A stretch of DNA of 37,947 bases from the NCBI GenBank assembly GCA_964419935.1, contig CAYQQJ010000033.1:1-37947 (forward strand), written 5' to 3'. This DNA comes from CAYQQJ01 sp964419935 (lineage in GTDB: Bacteria; Pseudomonadota; Gammaproteobacteria; Pseudomonadales; Cellvibrionaceae). The notes under the pieces are model-generated. The model did no database searches. It saw only the letters and a list, made by a program, of their open reading frames with translations, and had not been told where the DNA came from. Shown one piece after another: positions 16,767 through 25,521 of this stretch. How positions within the stretch are numbered: position 1 is the first letter of the stretch; the number at the start of each line of letters is the position of its first letter. The position numbers and the translations under genes are program-made.

Positions 16767-19376
16767 ATGTCCTATAAAAAAGCAGCCGTTTTCGGTTTGA
16801 GTTGTCTTTTAGTCGCTTGTGGCGGCGGTTCTGGCCGGGATAAACCCGTTCCTAAAGTCCCGGATACCGCCAGTTCATCTTCATCAAGCACTTCATCGTC
16901 CACCTCCAGCAGCAGCTCCTCGTCAAGCAGTTCATCCGGGGCAAGCACCGCAGTCAGAGAGGGTGTATTTCTCGACAGCGCCGTGGGTGGCATTGCCTAT
17001 ACGACCGACACCCTTACAGGCCACACCACGTCGTCGGGTAGATTCGACTATATCCATGGCGAAAAGATCACCTTTTCCATCGGCGATCTGGTTTTCCCGG
17101 CGACTAACGCCAAGCCCACGGTAACCCCGCTGGATATTGCCAATACCAGCGATGTCACCGATCAGTCATTGATTAACATGGTGCGCCTGCTGTTGTCACT
17201 GGATACCAACCGCGACGGCAGCGATGGCATTACCATTGGTGAATCCGCCATAGCTGCGGCGACCCAGGTGGACTTCACCCTCGGCGACGCGGAATTTGCC
17301 GCGGCGGTCGCTAACCTGCTCAGCAACTCCGGCGCTGGCGATGCATCCTTGATTGACCGGGATGCTGCCATCTCTCACATCGAAAACACTCTGGCCAACC
17401 AGGTCAATCAGCGCACGGTTTTATCGGCCGACGGGCCTGGCGACACCTATGCATTGATCAACGACACCCTCGGCGGCACCGCTGTGGAAAGCCCTGTGTG
17501 CGACGAAGACACCGACGTCTTTGGCCCACGTATTACGGAAGTTATGGATACGACTCTGGATGCGCCGGTGTTCGCGTTCCATATTCTCAAGGACGTTGAC
17601 GGCGACCGCTGCCAGGCTGACATCACTGATCGCCAACGTATTGAAATCAAAACTTACGGTGCGTCACCCGCCGAACTGGTTGCCAGCGAGGGGGAGATCC
17701 ATACGTACCGCTGGAAGTTCAAACTGGACCAAGACTTCCAGCCCTCCCCTTCCTTTACTCATATATTCCAGATCAAGGCCAGTGGCGGAAACGATGACAA
17801 TATGCCGATCATCACCATCACACCGCGCCACGCAACGCCGGAAAAACTGGAAATCCTGCACGCGGCCAATGGCGCTGACGGCGCGAAAGCCGTCGCCACG
17901 GCTGAACTTGCGCAGTTTGCTGGCGAGTGGATTGATGTTTTCGTGCGCACTCGCAATGCCGATGAAGGCAGTTTTGAAATTACCCTCACCCGTATCAGTG
18001 ACGGTGCCGAACTCATCTCCTGGAGCCACAATAACCTGGACATGTGGCGCGAAGGCGCAAACATCAATCGTCCTAAATGGGGTATTTACCGCAGTTTGAA
18101 TAACCCTGAGTACCTCCGCGATGAAACTGTGCTTTTTAACGACTTCTGCATCGCCGAAGGTACCAATACCTGTCCATCCGCCATCGTGGGATCGCCGCCG
18201 GATGAGGGCGACGGTTCGGCAGCCGATTTTGATTTTGAGAGCGACACCCTCGACCTGGCGCCGACTGAATTCGACGTCACCGGCGAAGTTCTGGTAAGTA
18301 ATGAAAAAGCTCAGAACGGCGACCAATCGGTCAAAATGTCGCACCCGGTGGATGCTGATGTACGTATGAGAAAAGAATTCGGCGCAACGGCCACGGGTCG
18401 AGCTCAGGCGTCACTCTTCATTCCACAAAATGTTGGTGTGGACAGCTTGCTCACCGTCTACGCAGGCGACTTCAAAGGCGCGAGCCGCGTGATAGATATT
18501 ATCTTCAAGCCGGATGGCACCATCCGACGCCGCGAAGGCAGCAGCCAAACAGATGTAGCCACCTATATCCATGATAAGTGGACAAACGTCACCATCAGCT
18601 GGAACGAAGTGGCAATGACCAATGAATTCACCTTGTCCGTCGACGGCACGATAGTGGGCACCTTTGCAGCGACCAATCCCGGCCTGACGCCGGACCGAAT
18701 GGAAGTGAAATTCGGTCAAAACAGCGCCGCGATTTCCACTGAAAGCCTATACGTTGACAGCGTGTCTGCTGGTATAACCGATGACGAGTCCGAGGATACC
18801 CCCGCGGTTCCCACTGACGAAGCCGATTTCGACTTCGAAAGCGATGCCACGGGAACGGCACCTGCAGACTTTACTGTCGAGGGTGACATAGTGGTTAGCA
18901 ACACACTATTCAAAGCGGGCAGCCAGTCAGTGAAGTTTTCCCATTTGGTCGAGGGCAACGTACGCATGAGAAAAGCTTTGACGGCGGCTCCAACCGGCTC
19001 CGTCAAAGCATCCATCCATATTCCAACAGATGTCGGTCAAGATAGCGTGATGACCGTCTATGCCGCCGAAAACAACTCAGCCAATCGCGTCATTGATATC
19101 CTGTTCAAGCCCGATGGCAGGATCAATCGTCGACAAGGTTCCGAGCAGATATTGGCTGCCGAGTACCTGGCTGACACATGGACCGATGTTGAAATCAGCT
19201 GGAGCGATATCGACACGACCGGCGAATTCACCCTCACAATCAATGGCGAAGCAGTGGGCAGCTTCCCCGTCACCACCTCTGGGCTGGTACCAGAGAGGGT
19301 TGAATTCAAGTTTGGCGGCAATAGCTCCGCCACCACCGAGCAAAGCATCTATATCGATAACGTCTCGCTCTTCTAG
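16767..19376 (+). CDS. Poly-Ser surface lipoprotein with lyase-like jelly roll and duplicated C-terminal module
   Basis: A lipoprotein of 869 residues; AAGGTG lies 7 bases before the ATG and the lipobox is LVAC (Cys18). A serine-rich linker (about residues 32-57) is typical of Cellvibrionaceae surface enzymes. Residues 66-170 match a lipoprotein-borne domain seen in many gammaproteobacteria (GVFLDSAVGGIAYTT, ITPLDIANT-like). Residues about 240-470 form a concanavalin-like domain with RQRIEIKTYGASP, HTYRWKFKLD, FTHIFQIKA and PIITITPR, resembling jelly-roll polysaccharide lyases (PL20 or PF14099 style). Two related modules follow, starting at residues 487 and 687 (both DFDFESD), about 180 residues each, with a VRMRK motif and FKPDG. 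They look like carbohydrate-binding domains. Divergent from uxuA. A role as surface lyase or glycan-binding protein is inferred. Confidence 0.75.
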   Translation: MSYKKAAVFGLSCLLVACGGGSGRDKPVPKVPDTASSSSSSTSSSTSSSSSSSSSSSGASTAVREGVFLDSAVGGIAYTTDTLTGHTTSSGRFDYIHGEKITFSIGDLVFPATNAKPTVTPLDIANTSDVTDQSLINMVRLLLSLDTNRDGSDGITIGESAIAAATQVDFTLGDAEFAAAVANLLSNSGAGDASLIDRDAAISHIENTLANQVNQRTVLSADGPGDTYALINDTLGGTAVESPVCDEDTDVFGPRITEVMDTTLDAPVFAFHILKDVDGDRCQADITDRQRIEIKTYGASPAELVASEGEIHTYRWKFKLDQDFQPSPSFTHIFQIKASGGNDDNMPIITITPRHATPEKLEILHAANGADGAKAVATAELAQFAGEWIDVFVRTRNADEGSFEITLTRISDGAELISWSHNNLDMWREGANINRPKWGIYRSLNNPEYLRDETVLFNDFCIAEGTNTCPSAIVGSPPDEGDGSAADFDFESDTLDLAPTEFDVTGEVLVSNEKAQNGDQSVKMSHPVDADVRMRKEFGATATGRAQASLFIPQNVGVDSLLTVYAGDFKGASRVIDIIFKPDGTIRRREGSSQTDVATYIHDKWTNVTISWNEVAMTNEFTLSVDGTIVGTFAATNPGLTPDRMEVKFGQNSAAISTESLYVDSVSAGITDDESEDTPAVPTDEADFDFESDATGTAPADFTVEGDIVVSNTLFKAGSQSVKFSHLVEGNVRMRKALTAAPTGSVKASIHIPTDVGQDSVMTVYAAENNSANRVIDILFKPDGRINRRQGSEQILAAEYLADTWTDVEISWSDIDTTGEFTLTINGEAVGSFPVTTSGLVPERVEFKFGGNSSATTEQSIYIDNVSLF

Positions 19377-19398
19377 ACGATCACGCATACAATCCTTA

Positions 19399-19429
19399 AG
19401 CAATCCCGCCTGGCGGGGTTGCTTTTTTT
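19399..19429 (+). terminator. Rho-independent terminator
   Basis: AGCAATCCCGCC and GGCGGGGTTGCT pair over 12 positions with one G-T wobble (the innermost pairs open to form the loop), followed by seven T. It lies 22 bases after the poly-Ser lipoprotein stop. Confidence 0.92.
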
Positions 19430-19537
19430 GTTCCAACTTTTTGCCCCGCCTTTTGGCACGAGCCAGTGCCTCGCTTCCTTGAACCTCACTCCAGACACGT
19501 CACTCAAGCCCGTCACGCACGCAATCCGCCCACGCTT

Positions 19538-20410
19538 TTAATAGGGTTTACCACCGGATCCGTTAAGAATTTCACCATTGATGTAGGAGGCTTCATCACT
19601 GGCGAGATAGACGAAGGCGCTCGCCATCTCTATCGGCTGGGCCGGCCGTCCCATGGGGCTTTGCTTGCCGAAGGATTGAATTTTTTCTTCAGGGAATGAC
19701 TGCACCGGTATCGGCGTCCACACCGGGCCCGGAGCCACGGCATTGACGCGAATACCCCGACCGATCATTTCCTGGGCAAGGCCTCGGGTCAAAGTCGCAA
19801 TGGCACCTTTGGTTGTCGAGTAATCAAGGATGGGGGGAGATGGCATGAAGCCCTGAACGCTGCTGACGTTGATGATACTGGCGCCGGGCGGCAAGTGGGG
19901 CAACGCCGCCTGTATCAGATGAAACATGGCAATGATGTTGGTGCGGAAAGTCCGGTCAATGCGCTCGGCGGAAAAATCCTCAAACTTTTCCACCGCTTCG
20001 CCTTGATAGGCAGCATTGTTAACCAGAATATCCAGTCCACCCAGCGCCTGTGTTGCTTCCAGAACCACGCGCCGACACTCAGCGGCCTCGGCGAGATCGC
20101 AGCGGATGGCGGCGGCCCGGCGGCCCGCCTTTTCCACCTGGGCGCAGGTTTCCTGGGCATCCTGGTCCTCCTGCCAGTAGGCAATCGCCACATCAGCGCC
20201 TTCCTTTGCATAGGCGATGGCCACGGCCCGTCCGATACCGCTGTCACCACCGGTGATCAGTGCCTTGCGGCCGGTTAGCCGGCCACGGCCCTGCCAACTG
20301 CCTTCCCCATGATCGGCGGGATAAGCCAACTGGCTGTCCTTCCCGGGAATGTCCTGGGCTTTTTCTCCGGGAAACGGTGGTTGTTGGTAGGCGGTGCGGG
20401 GATCCTGCAT
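19538..20410 (-). CDS. SDR-family oxidoreductase (YghA/GSP39-like)
   Basis: A 290-residue short-chain dehydrogenase/reductase. Start 20410 is preferred because GGAGGG lies 7 bases upstream; the frame could open six codons earlier. The N-terminal extension of about 45 residues (PPFPGEKAQDIPGK) is typical of the YghA/general stress protein 39 group. The Rossmann fold shows ITGGDSGIGRAVAIAYAKEGADV (nucleotide binding), DILVNNAAYQ, and the catalytic Ser and Tyr-x3-Lys in NVSSVQG...DYSTTKGA. The C-terminal SPMGRPAQPIEMASAFVYLASDEASYINGEIL completes the classical SDR pattern. The substrate cannot be named. It lies downstream of the MarR-type gene on the same strand with a 150-base gap, so the two may be linked. 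It is convergent with the poly-Ser lipoprotein gene. Confidence 0.9.
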   Translation of the reverse strand: MQDPRTAYQQPPFPGEKAQDIPGKDSQLAYPADHGEGSWQGRGRLTGRKALITGGDSGIGRAVAIAYAKEGADVAIAYWQEDQDAQETCAQVEKAGRRAAAIRCDLAEAAECRRVVLEATQALGGLDILVNNAAYQGEAVEKFEDFSAERIDRTFRTNIIAMFHLIQAALPHLPPGASIINVSSVQGFMPSPPILDYSTTKGAIATLTRGLAQEMIGRGIRVNAVAPGPVWTPIPVQSFPEEKIQSFGKQSPMGRPAQPIEMASAFVYLASDEASYINGEILNGSGGKPY

Positions 20411-20560
20411 GGTGTTACCCTCCGGCATTGTTGCGCATCAGTCTGTCAGAACATCAGTCTGCGAGAAACGTCCTGATCAATAGACAGCGGCCGCAAGCCG
20501 GGTTCCCCTGGCACAGCGTGTTGCGTGAAATATCGGCAACAAATCCGCCGCGCGGATGTG

Positions 20561-20986
20561 TCAGTCGAGGGGCTCGGCGATGAAGTTCTGCAGCAGTTCG
20601 GTCAGCTGCTCAATCTGCTGCGCGCCGGAGTTCTTTTTCATGACGTGATACTGCGCAGTCAACTTGGGAATCAGGCGCTGACAAAGGCGTTTGCCCTTGG
20701 CGCTGAGACGTATGGTGACCGAGCGCTGATCCGCACTGGAGGGATTGCGCAGGATCAGCCCATCGAGCGCAAAACGATTGAGTATGCGCGACAGACTGGG
20801 GCTCAGAATACAGCTCAACTGGGCAAGATGCTGAGCACTGAGATCGGGCGTATTGTAGAGAGTGTTGAGAACCCGCCACTGGGGCTCGCTGAGACCGTGA
20901 TCTTGTAGAATGGGACGAACATAGGCTAGTGAACTTTCGCGCGCTTTGAGCAACAGCACGGGTAGGGCTTCCGTTAATGCGGTCAT
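20561..20986 (-). CDS. MarR-family regulator, HpaR-like
   Basis: A 141-residue winged-helix regulator. Start 20986 is chosen because GGAG lies 5 bases upstream; an 11-codon longer frame lacks a ribosome site. The sequence LLLKARESSLAYVRPILQDHGLSEPQWRVLNTLYN followed by AQLSCILSPSLSRILNRFALDGLI is close to HpaR, the repressor of homoprotocatechuate (aromatic) degradation genes, which senses phenolic acids. The DQRSVTIRLSAKG wing is canonical for MarR. No aromatic catabolic genes are in the window; the only likely partner is the SDR just downstream. The regulated genes and the ligand are therefore unknown. Confidence 0.9.
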   Translation of the reverse strand: MTALTEALPVLLLKARESSLAYVRPILQDHGLSEPQWRVLNTLYNTPDLSAQHLAQLSCILSPSLSRILNRFALDGLILRNPSSADQRSVTIRLSAKGKRLCQRLIPKLTAQYHVMKKNSGAQQIEQLTELLQNFIAEPLD

Positions 20987-21288
20987 GTATCTCCAAACTT
21001 CCTGGTTAGTGCAGTCCATGTAACTATCTATGAAACGCTATGAAGCGATCTGTGAAGGTAAGAATAGCGTAATTTTGGAGATTTGTGTGCCGAATAGAAG
21101 ACGACGGTGACAATAAAAACGCGAGAGCAATCAAACCGGTCCACAATCAGCATCAATCTTCCGTTTCTGTAGCATTCCTTTTACCGATTGCCTATTACCG
21201 ATTCATCAGCCCCGGTTATCGAAGCGGTTGAACCCTTATTATGGCGACGCATTCACGACAAAACCGGTTGCGATACCCGGCTGTCGCA
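20987..21288. other. Intergenic stretch without a gene
   Basis: About 300 bases between the MarR start and the DUF1501 stop. It contains CTATGAAACGCTATGAAGCG-like direct repeats near 21030 and a doubled TTACCGATT near 21180-21200. No convincing gene, RNA or strong terminator was seen. The MarR promoter is expected here. Confidence 0.5.
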
Positions 21289-22881
21289 TCAGGTGACCGG
21301 GATTTTCCCACTCACAATCGGAGCAAAGGCCATCAATCTGTCTCGGCTTTCGCTGCCGCCGAGACCCTGTGGCTGCCCCAGTGCGGTTTCAAACTGGCCT
21401 TCTTCGCCGTGAAGAGCCATGTAGTTGAGCATGACCGTCTGCACCAGCAGGTTAACGTTGTTTGCCGCCGGGCTGGATGCGGTTTCGACATCACCGCTGG
21501 CGCGCATGTAGCCTATCTGCTGGCTGGCGGGACTGCGCAACTCGGGCTTGCCGAGGGGGTTGTAGACCAGAAAAAAAGATCCGGCAGTTTGCTGATTATC
21601 GCCGGTCCAGACACCCTTGCCGCGGCCCATCGCGGAGTCGTCAGTCATGCCATTGCTGAACACCGAGCCGTCGCTGAACACATACATCATCAAGGGTTTG
21701 CCCATACGGCGGGCGTATTCGAGACAGGCGCCCATGCAGCGGCCGGCGCGCAGATCGCGCTCCTCACCAGTGGCGCGGTCGCCGGTGTGATAGTCGTAGC
21801 CGCCCATGGTGATGGTACCCGCACCGGCATAACCGTTGACCACCAGCTTCATGACCGATGCGGTTTTGCGAAATTCGCCATCGCCGTCGAATTCCACCTG
21901 GGAAAAGATGCCGTTGGCACCGACAATGTCCGGGTCCGCCGCCGGGTCCAGAACCGATGGCGACGGATAACGCTCCGCTAGATCCGCGCTTTTGATATAG
22001 GCGCAACTCACCCGTTCCTTTAGAGCTTCATCGGAGAGAGTTTCCAGACCCGTGGATACGCGACCGAGTTTGGCGTCGCTGATACGGCTAACCGCCTCCA
22101 TCACCGCGACCACCTGACCGGGATTCAGGTTGCCGAAGTTCCCCACGTCCACCAGGCCGGTCACATCCGAGGGGCGATCCACCTTGGTGGGTCGCACTTC
22201 GTTGTTGAGCAGCTCCAGTGGCGCCATGGAGTTGCCGCCGGATTCACTGCTGCGGGACCCGATCAGCGCCAGCAGTTCGCCATTGGCGCCGGCGCGATTG
22301 ATCGCGTACATGGGGTTGTGCGGGTTATTCCCCGTATCATTCTCCGAACGCGCCGCGATAACCGCGCCATTGATATTCGCTGCGGTATCTGCAGACAGGC
22401 GCTCATGAATGCCGCGCAGAAAACCCGAATCGCTGTGAAAGGCGAGCCCCAGGCTGGTGTCTGTGTAATCGCCATTGCCGGTGGCGGTGGGAACCGCCTC
22501 CTCGAGACCCGGCACCATATCGCCGGGAAGCCCCTGTTTGCTGTAACCCGCAGTACTCAGGAAATCCATTTGCCCGCCCTGTCCACCAATCAGCACGTTG
22601 GAACCGGCGATATTGGCACCCCCAGCCAGGTCAAAGCAGATAAACGGAATCTTGCCGGCGCCGGGCACAATACCGCAGGGTTCCAGCCGCTCCTGCAAAT
22701 CCTCCGACAAAGCATGAGCACGATCAGCGCCAGCAAGCAAATTGAACAATGACAACCCCGCCACAGAACCCACGCCCGTGCGAAACCCCTGGGAAATAAA
22801 CTCCCGCCGCGTGCTCGGCCGGCGATGGTCCGGGTGACACAGAGGCTGGTCCAGACCAAAGAAATTTTTCCGCTTGCTCAT
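21289..22881 (-). CDS. DUF1501-family exported protein
   Basis: A 530-residue protein with a Tat-like N-terminus: STRREFISQGFRTGVGSVAGLSL, a twin-arginine with hydrophobic stretch. It contains PFICFDLAGGANIAGSNVLIGG, LGLAFHSDSGFLRGI and later GRGKGVWTGDNQQTAGSFFLVYNPLGKP, together with SDGSVFSNG, matching the DUF1501 family. DUF1501 proteins share ancestry with sulfatase/alkaline-phosphatase folds and are commonly encoded next to planctomycete-type cytochrome genes. Here it is third in a leftward series after two haem-motif proteins, which repeats that gene order. The biochemical activity of the family is not established. A 97-base gap carrying a dispersed repeat separates it from the upstream gene. 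Export folded by Tat would fit a metal-dependent periplasmic enzyme. Confidence 0.8.
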   Translation of the reverse strand: MSKRKNFFGLDQPLCHPDHRRPSTRREFISQGFRTGVGSVAGLSLFNLLAGADRAHALSEDLQERLEPCGIVPGAGKIPFICFDLAGGANIAGSNVLIGGQGGQMDFLSTAGYSKQGLPGDMVPGLEEAVPTATGNGDYTDTSLGLAFHSDSGFLRGIHERLSADTAANINGAVIAARSENDTGNNPHNPMYAINRAGANGELLALIGSRSSESGGNSMAPLELLNNEVRPTKVDRPSDVTGLVDVGNFGNLNPGQVVAVMEAVSRISDAKLGRVSTGLETLSDEALKERVSCAYIKSADLAERYPSPSVLDPAADPDIVGANGIFSQVEFDGDGEFRKTASVMKLVVNGYAGAGTITMGGYDYHTGDRATGEERDLRAGRCMGACLEYARRMGKPLMMYVFSDGSVFSNGMTDDSAMGRGKGVWTGDNQQTAGSFFLVYNPLGKPELRSPASQQIGYMRASGDVETASSPAANNVNLLVQTVMLNYMALHGEEGQFETALGQPQGLGGSESRDRLMAFAPIVSGKIPVT

Positions 22882-22935
22882 ATGTCTCTCACCAGGGTTA
22901 TCGTGCCGTTGTACTTTTCTGTGTCTTGTGTCTTG

Positions 22936-22973
22936 CTCTTTAGCTTGCCGCTTAAAGCTTGCGGCTTGCAGCT
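22936..22973 (-). repeat. Dispersed AGCTGCAAG repeat after a stop codon
   Basis: On the minus strand this begins AGCTGCAAGCCGCAAGCTTT, continues AAGCGGCAAG, and starts five bases after the stop codon of the gene at 22979-25519. It matches the copy at 35170-35206 nearly base for base. Confidence 0.75.
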
Positions 22974-22978
22974 AATAC

Positions 22979-25519
22979 CTACTGCACCAACATCACCGCA
23001 CTCCCCGCCGTCGCGGCGCAGGCGGCAATCACCGTGGTCTCAACATCGGCGCAGCCGCTGCCGCAGTCGATAGTCATGGTATCGATCAAGGTATCCAGCT
23101 TTTCACGAACCACCAAGGGGTCCGGTTGAGTGTCGAGTGCCGCCGCTGCCCCGTCGCCGCTGATCGCCTGAGCGCTAAGCCCAATTAACAGCGGGTCGAT
23201 AATCTGTTGGCGGCGCTCATCGGTGAATGCGCTGGCCAGTGAAACATTAAAGTCGAATCCGCCGAAGTAGCTGTCGCGCAGGGCTTCATCTTCAACCAGC
23301 TCGGTGCAGTAGGCCACCGCCAGCTGCATGACGCCGGCCTGATGGGCGGCCAGAAAACCGTCGATATTTTCCACCGTCGGCAACTGCTGACGCATACTCT
23401 GGTAGAGGTCTGCCACGCGCGTTGCAGGCACCTGGGTCATATGAGCCAGGGTGGCATTGATCTCCTCAAAGGTGCGCAGGCCTATGTCGATCTGGTCTGG
23501 CAGAGGAGGCGCCTCGGGTATCACAGGCAGGGCGGGTGCCGTGCGCACATGGCTGTGCTCGCCAAGTTGATCAAAGCTCAAGAAGAACTGATCCAGCTCG
23601 GGACCGTTCTGCAGCGCGATCACCGCGCCCTGGCCAGACAGCAATTGCCCGCTGCCGGAGTCGTACTCAGCGCCACCCAGGCTGGTGTTGACCTTCATGA
23701 AGGCCTGCCCGACCTCTTCTTCCTGACCATTGATGCCGATGCGAATGCCGCGCAGGGGAATGTCCGCAGGCTGTGCTTCGTCATCCAGGCTGATGAAAAA
23801 CGGGCTGTTGAACAGATAGCTGTAGTTATCGTACTGCTCGACCTGCATGACGACGTAGGCTTCGGGAACATCGATCAGGTGCGAGACGCCAAAGAGCAAA
23901 TAAAATTTCTGCCCGACGCCGGCCTCGAAATTCATCTGAATCTGTTCCTGTGTCAGCGCACGGTTGTGAATGGCGAGCAACCTCACCGTCCCCTGCCACT
24001 GATCCTCGCCAGAGGTTTCCTGCCCCAGGACCAGGGCATAAGTGCTGTCCCAGTCATCCACACCGCCACCGCCCAGCGGGTCATTGCCGATAATCAACTC
24101 GCCGTTGACGTAGATACTGCGGCCGTTGACCGGGTCGAAGGTGACGACCACATGCTGGAGCGTGGCCTGCAGTACCTCCCGGTCATCGGGCGTCGACAAC
24201 GCCGGCAGGCCGTTGGCGCTGGTCACGTCACTGCGGTTGAGATAATCGTAGTTGTACAGGGTTTGACCGAGAGTGAAGTTGCGTACCTCGGCACCGCCGG
24301 AATAACTGACGATGCGTGCCGGGCCTTCCTGGGCGACATTGTCCGGCACCACCCAGGCTTCCACACTGTATTCGCCAGTGGCGGTAATCAGGTCGTACAA
24401 CTTGCGGCTGTTGCTGGTTGAGCCCTGGGCCTTGCCGTTATTGAGGCGTATGCCCCAACCACCCACCCAGGAGGTGTCACCGGACAGGTTCAGGTGCAGC
24501 GCCGGGTCCACGCCGCTGGTATCGTAGGCAACCGTGCCCTCTCCCGTCTGAAATTCGTAGAGAGCAATCACATTGGATTCCACTCGCCCGCCCGCGCTGG
24601 CGACTATACCCTCTTCCAGGCTCAGGGCGTGGCTGAGCACCAGTTCCGGGTCGACGGCGGTGGGTTCAATACCATCGCTAAAGGCCTTGATCGCCGCCTC
24701 CATGAGGGCCGCATCGCTGGCGCAATCATTGGTCCAGCAATTGTGGGATTCATCCCGCAGGCGCACCACCAAACGGGAATTGCCGGGGTTGTCGAGATTG
24801 ATGCGGCTGCGCGCCGCCTCATAGGCGGCATCCACTGCCGCACTGGCAAAGAATGGCTGTTGCGGTGTGGCGGCATTGGGCGCGTGGCACTGGGCGCAGT
24901 GAGGCTTCAACAGCGGCTCGTGCAAGAGCGCAGCGAAGTCTGCACTGTCGGCCGGGAAGCTCTTGCTGCTGCCGACTTCCCGCGCCACTTCCGGCGGCGT
25001 CAACACCACCACATTGGCAACCGCCCCGGCGGCACTTGCCCAGGTTTCGATCCAGTTGGTAATAATGCTCGCGCAAACGCTGGGCTCGCTCTCCCAACAG
25101 TTGTGACCCTCCGCCACCTTGGTCACCAGGCGGGACTGGGCCGGCGCCGACAAGTCGACGATGCCATTGGCGGCGTTATAAGCCGCATTAACGTCTTCGC
25201 GATCGACAAAAAAAGGCGTCTGGTTGCCACTGACATGGCAGGCGCCGCAACGGTTTTCCGCAACCAGATTATCGTAGATGGCGAGCTTGAAACTCTGGAT
25301 ATCCTCCGTCTGGGGCGCTGGCCCCTGGTACACAAAGCCGCTATTGCCGGTGTCATCCGGCGGTACTTCCTCTTGAACACTTTCACCGCTGTCACCACTG
25401 CAGGCACTCAGAAACGCCAGGCTCCCGAGCAACAGGGTCAAGAAGGCGCGGCGCAGTGGCACGACGTTCTGGGTGGGTCGTCGCTTGTGCGCGAATAGCT
25501 GTTGCGTAACTAGCTTCAT
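22979..25519 (-). CDS. Lipoprotein with two CxxCH haem motifs and a LamG domain
   Basis: An 846-residue exported lipoprotein (lipobox LSAC, Cys40). Two related modules of about 100 residues follow. The first has CGACH (Cys91-Cys94-His95) and the second CAQCH (Cys208-Cys211-His212). Each continues with a PFF segment, an AAY-AA helix, an SRLV-K/R strand, and an HNCW motif followed by another Cys, so each has c-type haem and an extra Cys pair. Residues about 320-500 form a LamG/concanavalin domain (YEFQTGEGTVAYDTSG, YSVEAWVVP, YVNGELIIG, RLLAIHNRALT), the usual combination with planctomycete-type cytochromes. The C-terminal 300 residues are unfamiliar. It starts 2 bases after the previous gene's stop, so the pair is coupled. 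Probably a periplasmic or surface electron carrier that also binds a polymer; this is inference. Confidence 0.75.
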   Translation of the reverse strand: MKLVTQQLFAHKRRPTQNVVPLRRAFLTLLLGSLAFLSACSGDSGESVQEEVPPDDTGNSGFVYQGPAPQTEDIQSFKLAIYDNLVAENRCGACHVSGNQTPFFVDREDVNAAYNAANGIVDLSAPAQSRLVTKVAEGHNCWESEPSVCASIITNWIETWASAAGAVANVVVLTPPEVAREVGSSKSFPADSADFAALLHEPLLKPHCAQCHAPNAATPQQPFFASAAVDAAYEAARSRINLDNPGNSRLVVRLRDESHNCWTNDCASDAALMEAAIKAFSDGIEPTAVDPELVLSHALSLEEGIVASAGGRVESNVIALYEFQTGEGTVAYDTSGVDPALHLNLSGDTSWVGGWGIRLNNGKAQGSTSNSRKLYDLITATGEYSVEAWVVPDNVAQEGPARIVSYSGGAEVRNFTLGQTLYNYDYLNRSDVTSANGLPALSTPDDREVLQATLQHVVVTFDPVNGRSIYVNGELIIGNDPLGGGGVDDWDSTYALVLGQETSGEDQWQGTVRLLAIHNRALTQEQIQMNFEAGVGQKFYLLFGVSHLIDVPEAYVVMQVEQYDNYSYLFNSPFFISLDDEAQPADIPLRGIRIGINGQEEEVGQAFMKVNTSLGGAEYDSGSGQLLSGQGAVIALQNGPELDQFFLSFDQLGEHSHVRTAPALPVIPEAPPLPDQIDIGLRTFEEINATLAHMTQVPATRVADLYQSMRQQLPTVENIDGFLAAHQAGVMQLAVAYCTELVEDEALRDSYFGGFDFNVSLASAFTDERRQQIIDPLLIGLSAQAISGDGAAAALDTQPDPLVVREKLDTLIDTMTIDCGSGCADVETTVIAACAATAGSAVMLVQ

Positions 25520-25521
25520 GC

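Noticed and set aside
23342..25498. Two long plus-strand frames (359 and 334 codons) opposite the LamG lipoprotein
   Set aside because: They mirror the real minus-strand gene with haem and LamG motifs, and their translations contain no known domain or signal peptide.
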